64,000 nucleotides of DNA from an uncultured Flavobacteriaceae bacterium (lineage in GTDB: Bacteria > Bacteroidota > Bacteroidia > Flavobacteriales > Flavobacteriaceae): NCBI GenBank assembly GCA_947504035.1, contig CANNGA010000014.1, positions 1 through 64,000 on the forward strand. Reading direction: 5' to 3'. Position 1 is the first letter of the stretch, and the number at the start of each line of letters is the position of its first letter. The notes beneath the pieces were generated by a model. That model had not been told where the DNA came from. It saw only the letters and a list, made by a program, of their open reading frames with translations, and did no database searches. The position numbers and the translations under genes were made by a program. Below are positions 16,277-25,140 of the stretch, piece by piece.

Positions 16277-17833
16277 CTATGCCCCATTTGTCGCTGCTTC
16301 TGCACAACGTTCGCCATCCATAGCGGCAGAGATAATACCACCTGCATAGCCACCACCTTCACCACATGGAAATAAATTGGAGATTTCTGGGTGTTGCAGT
16401 TGGGCCGTTCTAGGAATAGATATGGGCGAAGACGTTCGCGATTCTACACCTATAATATTAGCTTCGTTGGTGTAATAGCCTTTCATTTTACGTCCAAACG
16501 CTTCGAAACCTTTACGCAAGCGCCCGCCAATAAATTTAGGAAATAAAGAGTGTAATGGTGCCGATTTAAGACCAGGTTGGTAGGAGGTGTCATTTAAAGT
16601 GTTAGACAGTTTTCCCTCTACAAAATCTGTGAGGCGTTGGGCAGGTGCCACTTGGCTTCTGCCACCAGCGGTAAAGGCCAAACGTTCTAAGTCTTTTTGG
16701 TACTCTAAACCTTTAAGAGGCCCAAAGTGCTCGTATTTTGGTAAATCGGTATCAACATTAATTTCTACAACAATACCAGAATTGGCAAAACGGTTATTGC
16801 GTTTGGATGGCGACATGCCATTAACGACAACCTCGCCGTTAGCTGTAGCAGCGGGTACAATAAAACCACCAGGACACATGCAGAAGGAATACACACCACG
16901 GTTTTTAACCTGTTCGACAAGGCTGTACGAAGCAGCAGGTAATAACGCATCGCGACTACTGGAACAATGGTATTGAATGCCGTCTATAATATGCTGGGGA
17001 TGTTCTGCCCGCACGCCCATAGCGAACGATTTTGCTTCTATAGCAATGCGCTTTTGGTGTAACAGAAGAAAAATATCTCTTGCAGAATGCCCTGTAGCAA
17101 GTATTACTTTGTCTACAGCCATTTCATTGGTCTCGTTAAGTGTAATGGCTGTTATGGCTTGATTCTGTATCGTGAAATCGGTTACACGGGTTTCAAAATG
17201 GACTTCTCCACCATATTTTAAAAGGGTCTCACGTATGTTCTTAACCACTTTAGGGAGTTTATTGGTGCCTATGTGCGGGTGGGCATCAATAAGAATTTGA
17301 TCTGTAGCGCCATGGTATACTAAGTTTTCGAAAATACGACGTACGTCACCACGTTTTAAACTACGTGTATACAGCTTACCATCGCTATAGGTACCAGCAC
17401 CTCCTTCTCCAAAGCAATAATTAGAATCTTCGTTTACATGATGGTCTCTGTTTATGGCTTTTAGATCGCGTCTGCGATGCTGTACGTCTTTACCACGTTC
17501 CAAAACAATAGGTTTAAAGCCAAGTTCTATACAACGCAAAGCAGCGTACATGCCAGCAGGCCCAAAGCCTATAATATGAATGGGCTTTGCTTTCGAAACG
17601 TCTTTATAGTTAAACGTATAGGTAGAACGCTCAGGAAGTGCTTCTTGAATGTATACAGCAACCTTATAGTTCAATATAATTTTAGAAGTTCTCGCGTCGA
17701 TAGATTTTCGAAGGGTTTTAACGCCTGTAATTGTAGTTCTGTCTATCCCTAATTTAATGGCAGATTTTAAAATAAGGATGCCTTCAATTTTTTCTTCTTT
17801 AAGTGTAATACGAAGTTGTAACTCTTTTACCAT
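16277..17833 (-). CDS. Uncharacterised FAD-dependent dehydrogenase (COG2509-like)
   Basis: A 518-residue flavoprotein. After an N-terminal ferredoxin-like domain of about 85 residues comes the FAD-binding Rossmann motif IIGFGPAGMYAALRCIELG near residue 92, then the ERGKDVQHRRRD segment and NYCFGEGGAGTYSDGKLYTR, which is characteristic of this conserved family. A second nucleotide-fold strand VILATGHSARDIF lies near the middle, and the C-terminus has PCGEGGGYAGGIISAAMDG. The reaction is unknown. The family is widespread and encoded alone in many bacteria. No signal peptide is present, so it is cytoplasmic. Confidence 0.88.
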   Translation of the reverse strand: MVKELQLRITLKEEKIEGILILKSAIKLGIDRTTITGVKTLRKSIDARTSKIILNYKVAVYIQEALPERSTYTFNYKDVSKAKPIHIIGFGPAGMYAALRCIELGFKPIVLERGKDVQHRRRDLKAINRDHHVNEDSNYCFGEGGAGTYSDGKLYTRSLKRGDVRRIFENLVYHGATDQILIDAHPHIGTNKLPKVVKNIRETLLKYGGEVHFETRVTDFTIQNQAITAITLNETNEMAVDKVILATGHSARDIFLLLHQKRIAIEAKSFAMGVRAEHPQHIIDGIQYHCSSSRDALLPAASYSLVEQVKNRGVYSFCMCPGGFIVPAATANGEVVVNGMSPSKRNNRFANSGIVVEINVDTDLPKYEHFGPLKGLEYQKDLERLAFTAGGRSQVAPAQRLTDFVEGKLSNTLNDTSYQPGLKSAPLHSLFPKFIGGRLRKGFEAFGRKMKGYYTNEANIIGVESRTSSPISIPRTAQLQHPEISNLFPCGEGGGYAGGIISAAMDGERCAEAATNGA

Positions 17834-17931
17834 TTTGCAAAATTAATGAAATAACAACGAGGAGAAGCAGATATTTTAAGATCTATGTTGTAGGAGGTGT
17901 TGCAATTGTATGTCACAATGTGGGCCGTCTT

Positions 17932-19413
17932 TTAATCTGTTTTAGCTCGAGTTGCATGCGTCCAGTCGTCTGTTCTAAAAGAAGATAGTGGGAGTAAGCC
18001 TGTGGTGAATAAAGACCCTTTTACCCAATTTTTCCAAGCATAGCGTACGGCTACCGGTTTTTTTACTTTAGGACTTTTAACAAAAAGCTGTTTTCTATTT
18101 ATAATTTCTGCTGTAGCGGGATAGAATACTTTATCTGCTCCAGCAATTTCAAAATCGTTTAGCGTATTTGGGGCGTACAAGCCATGGGCTGCATTTTCAA
18201 ATTTTAACACCAGTCCATTTGTTTTGCGTTCTGCCATTTTAAACCTTGGTGTGGCATAGTCTACAGTTTCATACCCATAGGTAAGATGCAAGGCATTGGA
18301 GAGTAGCCTTTGGGCCACTTCTTTTTTTCGTGGCGGGTGTATATAGTCTTTAGCGCCTATATCCATAGTAATGGCAATACCCGAATTGGGAATGAGATCT
18401 AAACATTTTAACTGTGCTTCTCTCATAAAAGCAGTATTCTCTACCGTTTGAAAAGCAGCATCTGCATTGTAATTGTATGGCGCTATTTGGACATAATAGA
18501 ACGGGAAATCTCCAAGCTGCCATCGCATTCTCCAGTCTTTTACTAGGGCAGGAAATAGTGTCATGTAAGCATTTGGCGCCTCTCTATTAGATTCGCCTTG
18601 GTACCATAACACGCCTTTAATATTGTAATGCAGTAAGGGGTGTATCATTGCATTAAATAATGCTGTAGGGGTATGATTAGCAATTTTAGAAATATCAAAA
18701 TTAGGAATTTCGATAGTTTGATGTGCTTTTAAAGCCGTAGTACTCATCCATGCTTCGATAGTACTGCCTCCCCATGAGCTATGGATAATACCAACAGGAA
18801 CATCCAAGGTGTGTTGTAACCGTTGCCCAAAAAAATACGCAACAGCACTAAAATGAGCTGTGTTTTGAGAAGAGGCTTCTTGCCAGGGGGTATAGGCTTT
18901 TAGATCTTTTAAAGGGGATTTAGCCCCTCTTTTATGTACCGAAAAGAGTCTTAAATTGGGGTTGCGCGCTTCTATAATAGCTTCTGGCCCTCCAAATGTG
19001 GGCTGTCCAGGGTAGCCTTTTAGAGGCTGATACATATTAGATTGCCCAGAACATAGCCATACTTCTCCAAAAAGAATATTTTTTAGCACCGTTGTTGTTG
19101 TGCTGTCGGTTATAGATATGGTTTGGGTTTGTTTGCTATGTGTGGTTACGACCTCTGTGGACCAATAGCCTGTTTTGTTTGCTTTAAGGGCTACGGGGGT
19201 ATTTAACCAAGATGCTGAAATGGTTACAGCTTCGTGTGCATTGGCCCAACCCCATAAGGTTACGGTTGTATTGCGTTGTAATACCATATTTGAAGACACA
19301 ATAGCAGGAAGCTTAATTTTAGCAAAGCCTGATGAGGTACTTACGAAATAGAAAAATAAAACATATAAGATGTAAAATTGGCGTTCCATTTTAAAGGTAT
19401 TGTGGCTATGCAA
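17932..19413 (-). CDS. Secreted sialate O-acetylesterase-type SGNH esterase
   Basis: A 493-residue exported carbohydrate esterase of the SASA/DUF303 group. A signal peptide covers the N-terminus; the Met at residue 9 (start at 19389) puts the hydrophobic core closer to the start and may be the true one. The family pattern is clear: LPAIVSSNMVLQRNT, an early beta-domain, WLCSGQSNM with the nucleophile Ser, the oxyanion block SSWGGSTIEAWMS, GVLWYQGESN, and the distal DYIHPPRKKEVAQRL with catalytic Asp/His. It removes acetyl groups from sugars. It begins 3 nt after the stop of the 2TM-DHFR gene, so it may be co-transcribed with it despite the unrelated function. Confidence 0.88.
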   Translation of the reverse strand: MHSHNTFKMERQFYILYVLFFYFVSTSSGFAKIKLPAIVSSNMVLQRNTTVTLWGWANAHEAVTISASWLNTPVALKANKTGYWSTEVVTTHSKQTQTISITDSTTTTVLKNILFGEVWLCSGQSNMYQPLKGYPGQPTFGGPEAIIEARNPNLRLFSVHKRGAKSPLKDLKAYTPWQEASSQNTAHFSAVAYFFGQRLQHTLDVPVGIIHSSWGGSTIEAWMSTTALKAHQTIEIPNFDISKIANHTPTALFNAMIHPLLHYNIKGVLWYQGESNREAPNAYMTLFPALVKDWRMRWQLGDFPFYYVQIAPYNYNADAAFQTVENTAFMREAQLKCLDLIPNSGIAITMDIGAKDYIHPPRKKEVAQRLLSNALHLTYGYETVDYATPRFKMAERKTNGLVLKFENAAHGLYAPNTLNDFEIAGADKVFYPATAEIINRKQLFVKSPKVKKPVAVRYAWKNWVKGSLFTTGLLPLSSFRTDDWTHATRAKTD

Positions 19414-19416
19414 AAC

Positions 19417-20343
19417 TTATTTTCTCTTATAAGTGATAAACGAAAAGTCATACTTGTGTTCGGCATCTTTAGCGTGAAATTCGTTATGGGTCTCCTCCCA
19501 AACAGCCGCATCTACATCAGGGAAAAAGGTATCCCCTTCGAAATCATGATGCACACGTGTTAGCTCTATACGATCTGCTAAAGATAGCGCTTGTTTGTAG
19601 ATTTGTCCACCACCAATTATAAAAGGGCTGTGATCTGCTTTAGAAACCTGCATGGCCTCTTCTAGAGAATTAACGACAATAACGCCTTCTGGTACGGTGT
19701 AGTTTTGTTGTGATGTAATCACAACATGTGTTCTGTTAGGTAAAGGCTTAGGAAAGCTTTCAAAGGTTTTTCGCCCCATAATAATATAATGGCCGCTGGT
19801 TAAGGTTTTAAAACGTTTAAGGTCTTTACTTAAGTGCCAAATAAGTTGATTGTTTTTACCTATTGTATTGTTTTCTGCCACAGCAACAATAATGGTGTAC
19901 TGTGTAGTTGTAGGTGCTATAGTGGGATTAGTGCTAATGCTGTCATTAAAAAGGGCACTTTTCGCTTTTAGAAGTTCTTCTTTTTTCAATTCGTTTTTAA
20001 GTTGATTTATGCGTTCTTGTTGTTGGCTAACGAGTTTTTCTAATTGCTGTTGTTCCCAAGCTTTGCCCATAAATTTTTGAGTTACAAAAACATTGAAAGC
20101 ATGATATACAAATAACAAAAACCATGCTGAAATGGCATAGACAAACCAATTAATACCAGCAAATGTAAGCGTTGCACCAATATCTAAAACGGTATTGGCA
20201 ATAATTAAAAGGATACATCCTATTAAGAATAAAATAAAATGCGCATACAGTTTTTTCTTTTGCTTGATGCGTCTTTGTGCATTTTCAATAAGCTCTAATT
20301 GCGCTTTGTCTATGACGGGGCGTTGTTTCTTTTTTCCAAACAT
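19417..20343 (-). CDS. folA: Dihydrofolate reductase fused to an N-terminal 2TM domain
   Basis: A fusion protein of 308 residues from the ATG at 20343, which I prefer because the 21 residues upstream look untranslated. Residues 1-95 form a 2TM-like domain: a basic helix, two membrane spans (about 33-52 and 62-82) and a Phe/Lys-rich end. A coiled-coil linker (QQQERINQLKNELKKEE) follows. Residues about 147-308 are a complete dihydrofolate reductase: TIIVAVAENNTIGKNNQLIWHLSKDL, IIMGRKTFESFPKPLPNRTHVV and FIIGGGQIYKQAL. The enzyme makes tetrahydrofolate needed by thyA, which lies 0.8 kb upstream. Anchoring folate reduction to the membrane is unusual. Confidence 0.92.
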   Translation of the reverse strand: MFGKKKQRPVIDKAQLELIENAQRRIKQKKKLYAHFILFLIGCILLIIANTVLDIGATLTFAGINWFVYAISAWFLLFVYHAFNVFVTQKFMGKAWEQQQLEKLVSQQQERINQLKNELKKEELLKAKSALFNDSISTNPTIAPTTTQYTIIVAVAENNTIGKNNQLIWHLSKDLKRFKTLTSGHYIIMGRKTFESFPKPLPNRTHVVITSQQNYTVPEGVIVVNSLEEAMQVSKADHSPFIIGGGQIYKQALSLADRIELTRVHHDFEGDTFFPDVDAAVWEETHNEFHAKDAEHKYDFSFITYKRK

Positions 20344-20619
20344 ATTTGCAATATATAAAAGTAAATTTAAATTATAAGATTTTGTAAAACGAATACAAGA
20401 GCGCAATTTTTGGTATTAAATTAATAATTAAAGCTTTAAAATAGAGGTCGTTTTTTTAGGGTGTTATAAATCCTCTAATGAAGTCTTTCCATTTTTTTAA
20501 AGATAAAATTATAAGTAATACATATTACTAAATTAATAATTCTTTAGTCTTAAGGCATGTATGTAGTGTTTGTATGAAATACTTTATTAAATTTGTATTA
20601 GTAATTTAAATTTATAATT

Positions 20620-20916
20620 ATGGCTATCAAAAAGCAGTATTTAAAAAGTAAACCTATATGTAAAGTAACGTTCTCTATAGAAGCGGAAGAAGCAAATAAA
20701 GTGGCTGTAGTAGGTTGTTTTAACGAATGGAACTCCAAAAAAGCACCATTAAAGAAATTAAAAAATGGGACTTTTAAAACGACAGTAGATTTAGAAAAAG
20801 ATAAGTCTTATGAGTTTAGATACATCGTAGATGGAGAGTTTGTAAATGATGTAACCGCAGATGCTTATGCGTGGAATGATTATGCTGGTGCTGAAAATGG
20901 AGTTATAACGGTGTAG
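20620..20916 (+). CDS. Small CBM48 (AMPK/isoamylase early-set) domain protein
   Basis: A 98-residue protein consisting of a single CBM48-like beta-sandwich: VTFSIEAEEANKVAVVGCFNEWN, a KKLKNGTFKTTVDL strand pair and YEFRYIVDGEFVNDVTAD. These are the glycogen/starch-binding positions of AMPK-beta and isoamylase N-terminal domains. It has no signal peptide or catalytic domain, so it probably binds an intracellular glucan or acts as a regulatory subunit. It lies alone on the plus strand between minus-strand folA and thyA. No partner is apparent from context. Confidence 0.85.
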   Translation: MAIKKQYLKSKPICKVTFSIEAEEANKVAVVGCFNEWNSKKAPLKKLKNGTFKTTVDLEKDKSYEFRYIVDGEFVNDVTADAYAWNDYAGAENGVITV

Positions 20917-21140
20917 TACTATTTGAGTTATCTGTTAGCGGATAACTGTGCGTTCTTCTTATAGTTTATAAGACCTAATTTTACATCTGGTAATGCTTGC
21001 AAAAAAAAATATTTTTTTGCAGGTTAGATGTGTACGGCTTTACAAAAACCCCGCAAATGCTTTATTTTAAAACTGTTCTGTTTTAAACGTATACGACGAA
21101 AAAGGCGTATTTGCAATATGAAATCAAGTCCTTGTACGCG

Positions 21141-21965
21141 TTATACAGCTACTTTTCCTTTGATATGAGGATGGGGATCATAACCTGTTAGTGTAAAATC
21201 TTCAAAAGTAAAGTCAAAGATATTTGTAACACTTGGGTTTAAAGTCATTTTAGGCAATGGGCGTATGTCTCTAGACAATTGGAGTTCCAGTTGTTCATAA
21301 TGATTGCTGTAGATATGCGCATCTCCTAAGGTATGGATAAAATCGCCGGCTTGGTAACCACAGACTTGTGCCATCATCATTGTGAATAATGCATAAGAGG
21401 CGATATTAAAGGGGACACCTAGAAATATATCGGCACTACGTTGGTACAATTGGCAAGACAGTTTACCATTCGCTACATAAAATTGAAAAAAAGCATGGCA
21501 TGGCGGTAAAGCTGCTTTGCCGTTGGCTACGTTGTCACTAAAGGATTTTGAGGTGTCTGGAAGTACAGAAGGGTTCCAAGCAGATACGAGCATACGTCTG
21601 CTATTAGGATTGTGTTTTAAGGCGTGAACAACCTCTTTAATCTGGTCGACATCATCGTTGTTCCAGTTGCGCCATTGGTGTCCATAAACAGGGCCAAGAT
21701 CTCCATTGTTGTCTGCCCATTCGTTCCAAATACGCACACCGTTCTCCGTAAGATATTTGATATTGGTATCTCCTTTTAAGAACCATAAAAGTTCGTAAAT
21801 AATAGATTTAAGATGTAACTTTTTGGTGGTGACCATAGGAAACCCTTCGCTGAGGTCGAAACGCATTTGGTAGCCAAAAACACTTTTGGTGCCTGTACCT
21901 GTGCGGTCCCCTTTTTCGTTACCATTATCTAAAACATGTTGGACTAAATCGTGGTACTGTTTCAT
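21141..21965 (-). CDS. thyA: Thymidylate synthase
   Basis: A 274-residue enzyme converting dUMP to dTMP with methylene-tetrahydrofolate, which releases dihydrofolate. It has the usual motifs: [13 protein letters not shown] near the N-terminus, the catalytic-Cys region [11 protein letters not shown], the [17 protein letters not shown] substrate segment and a C-terminal [10 protein letters not shown] typical of ThyA. It sits 11 nt after the bifunctional nuclease gene and probably belongs to the same transcript. The 2TM-DHFR gene about 0.8 kb away would recycle its product. Confidence 0.97.
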   Translation of the reverse strand: MKQYHDLVQHVLDNGNEKGDRTGTGTKSVFGYQMRFDLSEGFPMVTTKKLHLKSIIYELLWFLKGDTNIKYLTENGVRIWNEWADNNGDLGPVYGHQWRNWNNDDVDQIKEVVHALKHNPNSRRMLVSAWNPSVLPDTSKSFSDNVANGKAALPPCHAFFQFYVANGKLSCQLYQRSADIFLGVPFNIASYALFTMMMAQVCGYQAGDFIHTLGDAHIYSNHYEQLELQLSRDIRPLPKMTLNPSVTNIFDFTFEDFTLTGYDPHPHIKGKVAV

Positions 21966-21976
21966 GTTAAAAGGCG

Positions 21977-22603
21977 TTAGCGTTTAGAAATTTCATCACG
22001 GATATGCGCTGCTTTTTCGTAATCTTCATTCGCAACAGCAGCTTCTAATAATTTATGAAGTTCTTCTAATGGCTTTGATGAATAATCATCTTTGGCGACA
22101 GCAGGTTCTAATTCTCCAGAAAGAATATCATCTACTAAAACACTGTCTTCAGAACCTGAAGCTGTGTCTTCATCGTCTTTACTAGGATCTACCTTTAAAT
22201 AAATACCAGCTTTATCTAAGATGTTTTTATAGGTGAAAATAGGAGCTTCAAAACGAAGCGCTAAAGCAATAGCATCGCTGGTGCGTGCGTCTATAATTTC
22301 TTCAATTTTATCGCGTTCACAAATTAAACTAGAATAGAATACACCATCTACCAACTTATGAATAATGACTTGTTTTACAACAATATCAAAACGATCTGCA
22401 AAGTTTTTAAAGAGGTCATGAGTAAGAGGCCTTGGAGGACGTATTTCTTTTTCTAAAGCAATAGCAATAGACTGTGCCTCAAATGCACCTATAACAATAG
22501 GAAGTTTACGATCACCATCAACTTCATTCAATATTAGGGCATAAGCACCATTTTGGGTCTGGCTGTACGAAATGCCTTTTATGTTTAATCTTACTAAACT
22601 CAT
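21977..22603 (-). CDS. Bifunctional nuclease-family protein (DUF151 + UVR motif)
   Basis: A 208-residue protein. Residues 1-135 match the BFN/DUF151 family: [46 protein letters not shown] and [21 protein letters not shown] linker rich in Asp and Ser follows, then a C-terminal UVR motif at about 172-205 ([20 protein letters not shown], continuing AHIRDEI) as found in UvrB/UvrC partners. DUF151 proteins have been linked to nuclease activity, but the role in Bacteroidota is not settled. It is cytoplasmic and sits between etfA and thyA on the same strand. Confidence 0.9.
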   Translation of the reverse strand: MSLVRLNIKGISYSQTQNGAYALILNEVDGDRKLPIVIGAFEAQSIAIALEKEIRPPRPLTHDLFKNFADRFDIVVKQVIIHKLVDGVFYSSLICERDKIEEIIDARTSDAIALALRFEAPIFTYKNILDKAGIYLKVDPSKDDEDTASGSEDSVLVDDILSGELEPAVAKDDYSSKPLEELHKLLEAAVANEDYEKAAHIRDEISKR

Positions 22604-22723
22604 AATTTATTAAAACGCAAAGAACTGTTTAAATTAGAACATTACCAACTGCCAAGGCAATTTTTGGTATGAAATGCTAATTTAAGCAGTTCTATAGTAG
22701 CATACAATTTATAAAAATAAATT

Positions 22724-23680
22724 TTATGATGCTTTAAATGCTTTTAATTTTTCTATAAGTTGGGGTACGACTTCAAAAGCGTCCCCAACAATACCATAAT
22801 CGGCCGCTTTAAAGAAAGGTGCTTCGGGATCTGTATTGATGACTACTTTTACTTTAGAGGCATTAATTCCTGCTAAGTGTTGTATGGCTCCAGAGATACC
22901 TATAGCAATATATAAATTAGAAGCAACAGGCTTACCTGTTTGACCAACATGTTCGCCATGTGGGCGCCATCCAAGATCTGAAACAGGCTTAGAACAAGCC
23001 GTAGCGGCCCCTAAAACGTCTGCTAGTTCTTCAACCATACCCCAGTTTTCTGGGCCTTTTAAGCCTCTTCCTGCAGAAACTACAATTTCGGCATCGGCAA
23101 TGGTAACTTTATCTGTAGCTTTATCGACAGCTGTTACGGTAACACCTGAGTCGGCTAAAACAGGAGAAAAATCCACTGCAGTGGCACTAGCACTGCTTTC
23201 TACCAATCCAAAAGCATTATTAGATACGCCTATGATTTTAACTGTAGACGTGATTTCTGCAACTTCAAAAGCTTTATTGGTAAAGGCAGAGCGTTTTACG
23301 GTAAATGGTGCTGTGCTAGAAGGTGTAGCTACAACATTAGAGGCATAACCTGCTTCTAAGCCAACGGCTAAAAGAGGTGCTAAATATTTGCTGTCTGCAC
23401 TAGAACTCACGATGACAACTTGTGCTTGTTCTGCTTTGGCAGCTTGTTGAATAGCATCGGCATACGTGTTGGCACTAAATGTATTTAATGCAGGATGATT
23501 TACCTTTAATACTTTGGCAACACCATAGTTCCCTAGCGGCGTAACATCATCTGTATTTATAGCAATAGCAGTTACAGTAGTTCCTAATTGGTCTGCAACG
23601 GCTTTAGCATAAGACGCCACTTCAAAAGCGGTCTTCTTAAATGTATTTTGTTCTGATTCTGTATATACTAAAACTGACAT
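22724..23680 (-). CDS. etfA: Electron transfer flavoprotein alpha subunit
   Basis: A 318-residue FAD-binding subunit of the ETF heterodimer, which accepts electrons from acyl-CoA dehydrogenases. The C-terminal FAD domain is clear: VVSAGRGLKGPENW, CSKPVSDLGWRPHGEHVGQT, GKPVASNLYIAIGISGAIQH and VVINTDPEAPFF. The N-terminal domain carries alternating Ala-rich helices usual for this family. It follows etfB with a 70-nt gap on the same strand. The pair is preceded by a perfect palindrome at 24562-24587 that may control both. Confidence 0.95.
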   Translation of the reverse strand: MSVLVYTESEQNTFKKTAFEVASYAKAVADQLGTTVTAIAINTDDVTPLGNYGVAKVLKVNHPALNTFSANTYADAIQQAAKAEQAQVVIVSSSADSKYLAPLLAVGLEAGYASNVVATPSSTAPFTVKRSAFTNKAFEVAEITSTVKIIGVSNNAFGLVESSASATAVDFSPVLADSGVTVTAVDKATDKVTIADAEIVVSAGRGLKGPENWGMVEELADVLGAATACSKPVSDLGWRPHGEHVGQTGKPVASNLYIAIGISGAIQHLAGINASKVKVVINTDPEAPFFKAADYGIVGDAFEVVPQLIEKLKAFKAS

Positions 23681-23750
23681 AACATGTATCTATATTAAAA
23701 CTTCAAATTTCTTGATCTTAATTGTAATCTTGGAATTCGAATAATGAGGT

Positions 23751-24497
23751 TTATATAACTTTAGCTTCGTTATGAAGTAAATTAATTAATTCGTCTATAT
23801 TATCGGCAGAGACTAACTTTACAGCGCCTTTTTCTTCAGGTTTTTCAAATGAAACTGCAGCTGTATGCGCATCTGCGTTTGTGGGTTCAGCAACGGTTAA
23901 AGGTTTTTTTCTGGCCATCATAATGCCTCGCATATTGGGAATACGAAGATCACTCTCTTCAACCAGTCCTTTTTGCCCACCTATAACTAAAGGTAATTGC
24001 GTACTTAGTGTTTCTTTTCCACCATCTATTTCTCTAATAGCAGTTACTGTTGTGCCATCTATATCTAAACCAATACAATTATTTACAAAATTGGCCTTTG
24101 TTAATCCAGCGAGCATACCAGGTACCATACCACCATTGTAATCTATAGATTCGCGACCTGCGATAACGAGGTCGTAAGCACCTTTCTCTACAATTTTAGC
24201 AATTTCTTTGGCTACAGAGATGCCATCTTTAGCAGCAGTATTTACACGGATAGCCGCATCTGCACCTATGGCTAAAGCTTTACGTAACGTAGGTTCTGTT
24301 TCTGCCGTGCCTACGTTTACAACCGTAACGTTAGCGCCTTGTTTTTCTTTAAACCACATGGCACGGGTAAGTCCAAATTCATCATTAGGGTTAATGACAA
24401 ATTGCACTCCATTGGTGTCGAACTTTGTGTCATTATCTGTGAAATTTATTTTTGACGTCGTGTCAGGAACATGACTTATACAAACTAATATTTTCAT
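23751..24497 (-). CDS. etfB: Electron transfer flavoprotein beta subunit
   Basis: A 248-residue partner of EtfA, binding AMP structurally. Features are the start KILVCISHVPDTTSKINF, FVINPNDEFGLTRAMWFKE, an Ala-rich ALAIGADAAIRVN strand, AGRESIDYNGGMVPGMLA and the RIPNMRGIMMARKKPL recognition-loop region. Its length is normal. It is the first gene of the etfBA transcript, with the palindromic operator candidate 65-90 bp upstream. The complex would support fatty-acid or branched-chain acyl-CoA oxidation. Confidence 0.95.
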   Translation of the reverse strand: MKILVCISHVPDTTSKINFTDNDTKFDTNGVQFVINPNDEFGLTRAMWFKEKQGANVTVVNVGTAETEPTLRKALAIGADAAIRVNTAAKDGISVAKEIAKIVEKGAYDLVIAGRESIDYNGGMVPGMLAGLTKANFVNNCIGLDIDGTTVTAIREIDGGKETLSTQLPLVIGGQKGLVEESDLRIPNMRGIMMARKKPLTVAEPTNADAHTAAVSFEKPEEKGAVKLVSADNIDELINLLHNEAKVI

Positions 24498-25140
24498 AAA
24501 AACTATATATTAAATCCTCTCGCGTTTTATTAATGCAACGAAGTTAGTTATTTTATTTGAAAAATACTATGCATGCATAGTATTTTAGAGAGAGAATTCA
24601 GAATGCAGTGCTGATTACGTGTAATGATGTTTGTAGTTAGCTATTTGATTTTGAATTTATTAAAAAATGAAATACGTATTAGCGGTCTTAAAACATAGGC
24701 TGATTGGCCTTTTGAATTTAATCACTCTTATACTTTTATTATAAATGGCAAAACAATATTCTAAGGTTCTATTTAATTTGATTTGAAATGCAGTGCGTTA
24801 AAAGCAGGGGGCATTACTGTTATAAAAAGAAAAATAGCGTGAAATTTGGAGGCTTTCATAATGCGTTGCATCAAAATTTATGAAGGGATACATTAAAAAT
24901 AAAGTATTACTGCTCGTGTAAAAGACGAACATAATAAAATATTTTTTAAAGGGAATAGAACTGAAATGCATGTATTATGTATAGATTAGCGTATTCAAAT
25001 ACTATAGTTTGAATAGTGTAACACCATTACCTAAAATAAATTTTATATTTTAATTGTAAGTTTTCTTTGTGAAGACAGTCTAAAGCAAAAGGATTTCATT
25101 TAATCATACCACCTTTTTATGACACCTAAAAATAAATGAA
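24498..25140. other. 643-bp divergent intergenic region between etfB and a glycosidase gene
   Basis: It carries the etfB-side palindrome at 24562-24587. The remainder is AT-rich with no convincing open frame, terminator or RNA gene. Promoters for the divergent etfB and glycosidase genes must lie here, but none can be placed securely. Confidence 0.6.
24562..24587. promoter_or_regulatory. 26-bp perfect palindrome upstream of etfB
   Basis: The core ACTATGCATGCATAGT is extended on both sides into a 26-bp perfect dyad (AAAAT on the left, ATTTT on the right). It lies 65-90 bp upstream of the etfB start. Exact symmetry with a 10-bp half-site spacing fits a dimeric regulator such as a TetR-family fatty-acid-degradation repressor. 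The regulator's identity is inference. Confidence 0.6.

Noticed and set aside
20996-21023. A/T-rich palindrome (TGC, A-run, T-run, GCA)
   Set aside because: Mostly homopolymer A and T with a very short GC clamp. It may be a weak terminator for thyA or the CBM48 gene, but evidence is too slight to list.
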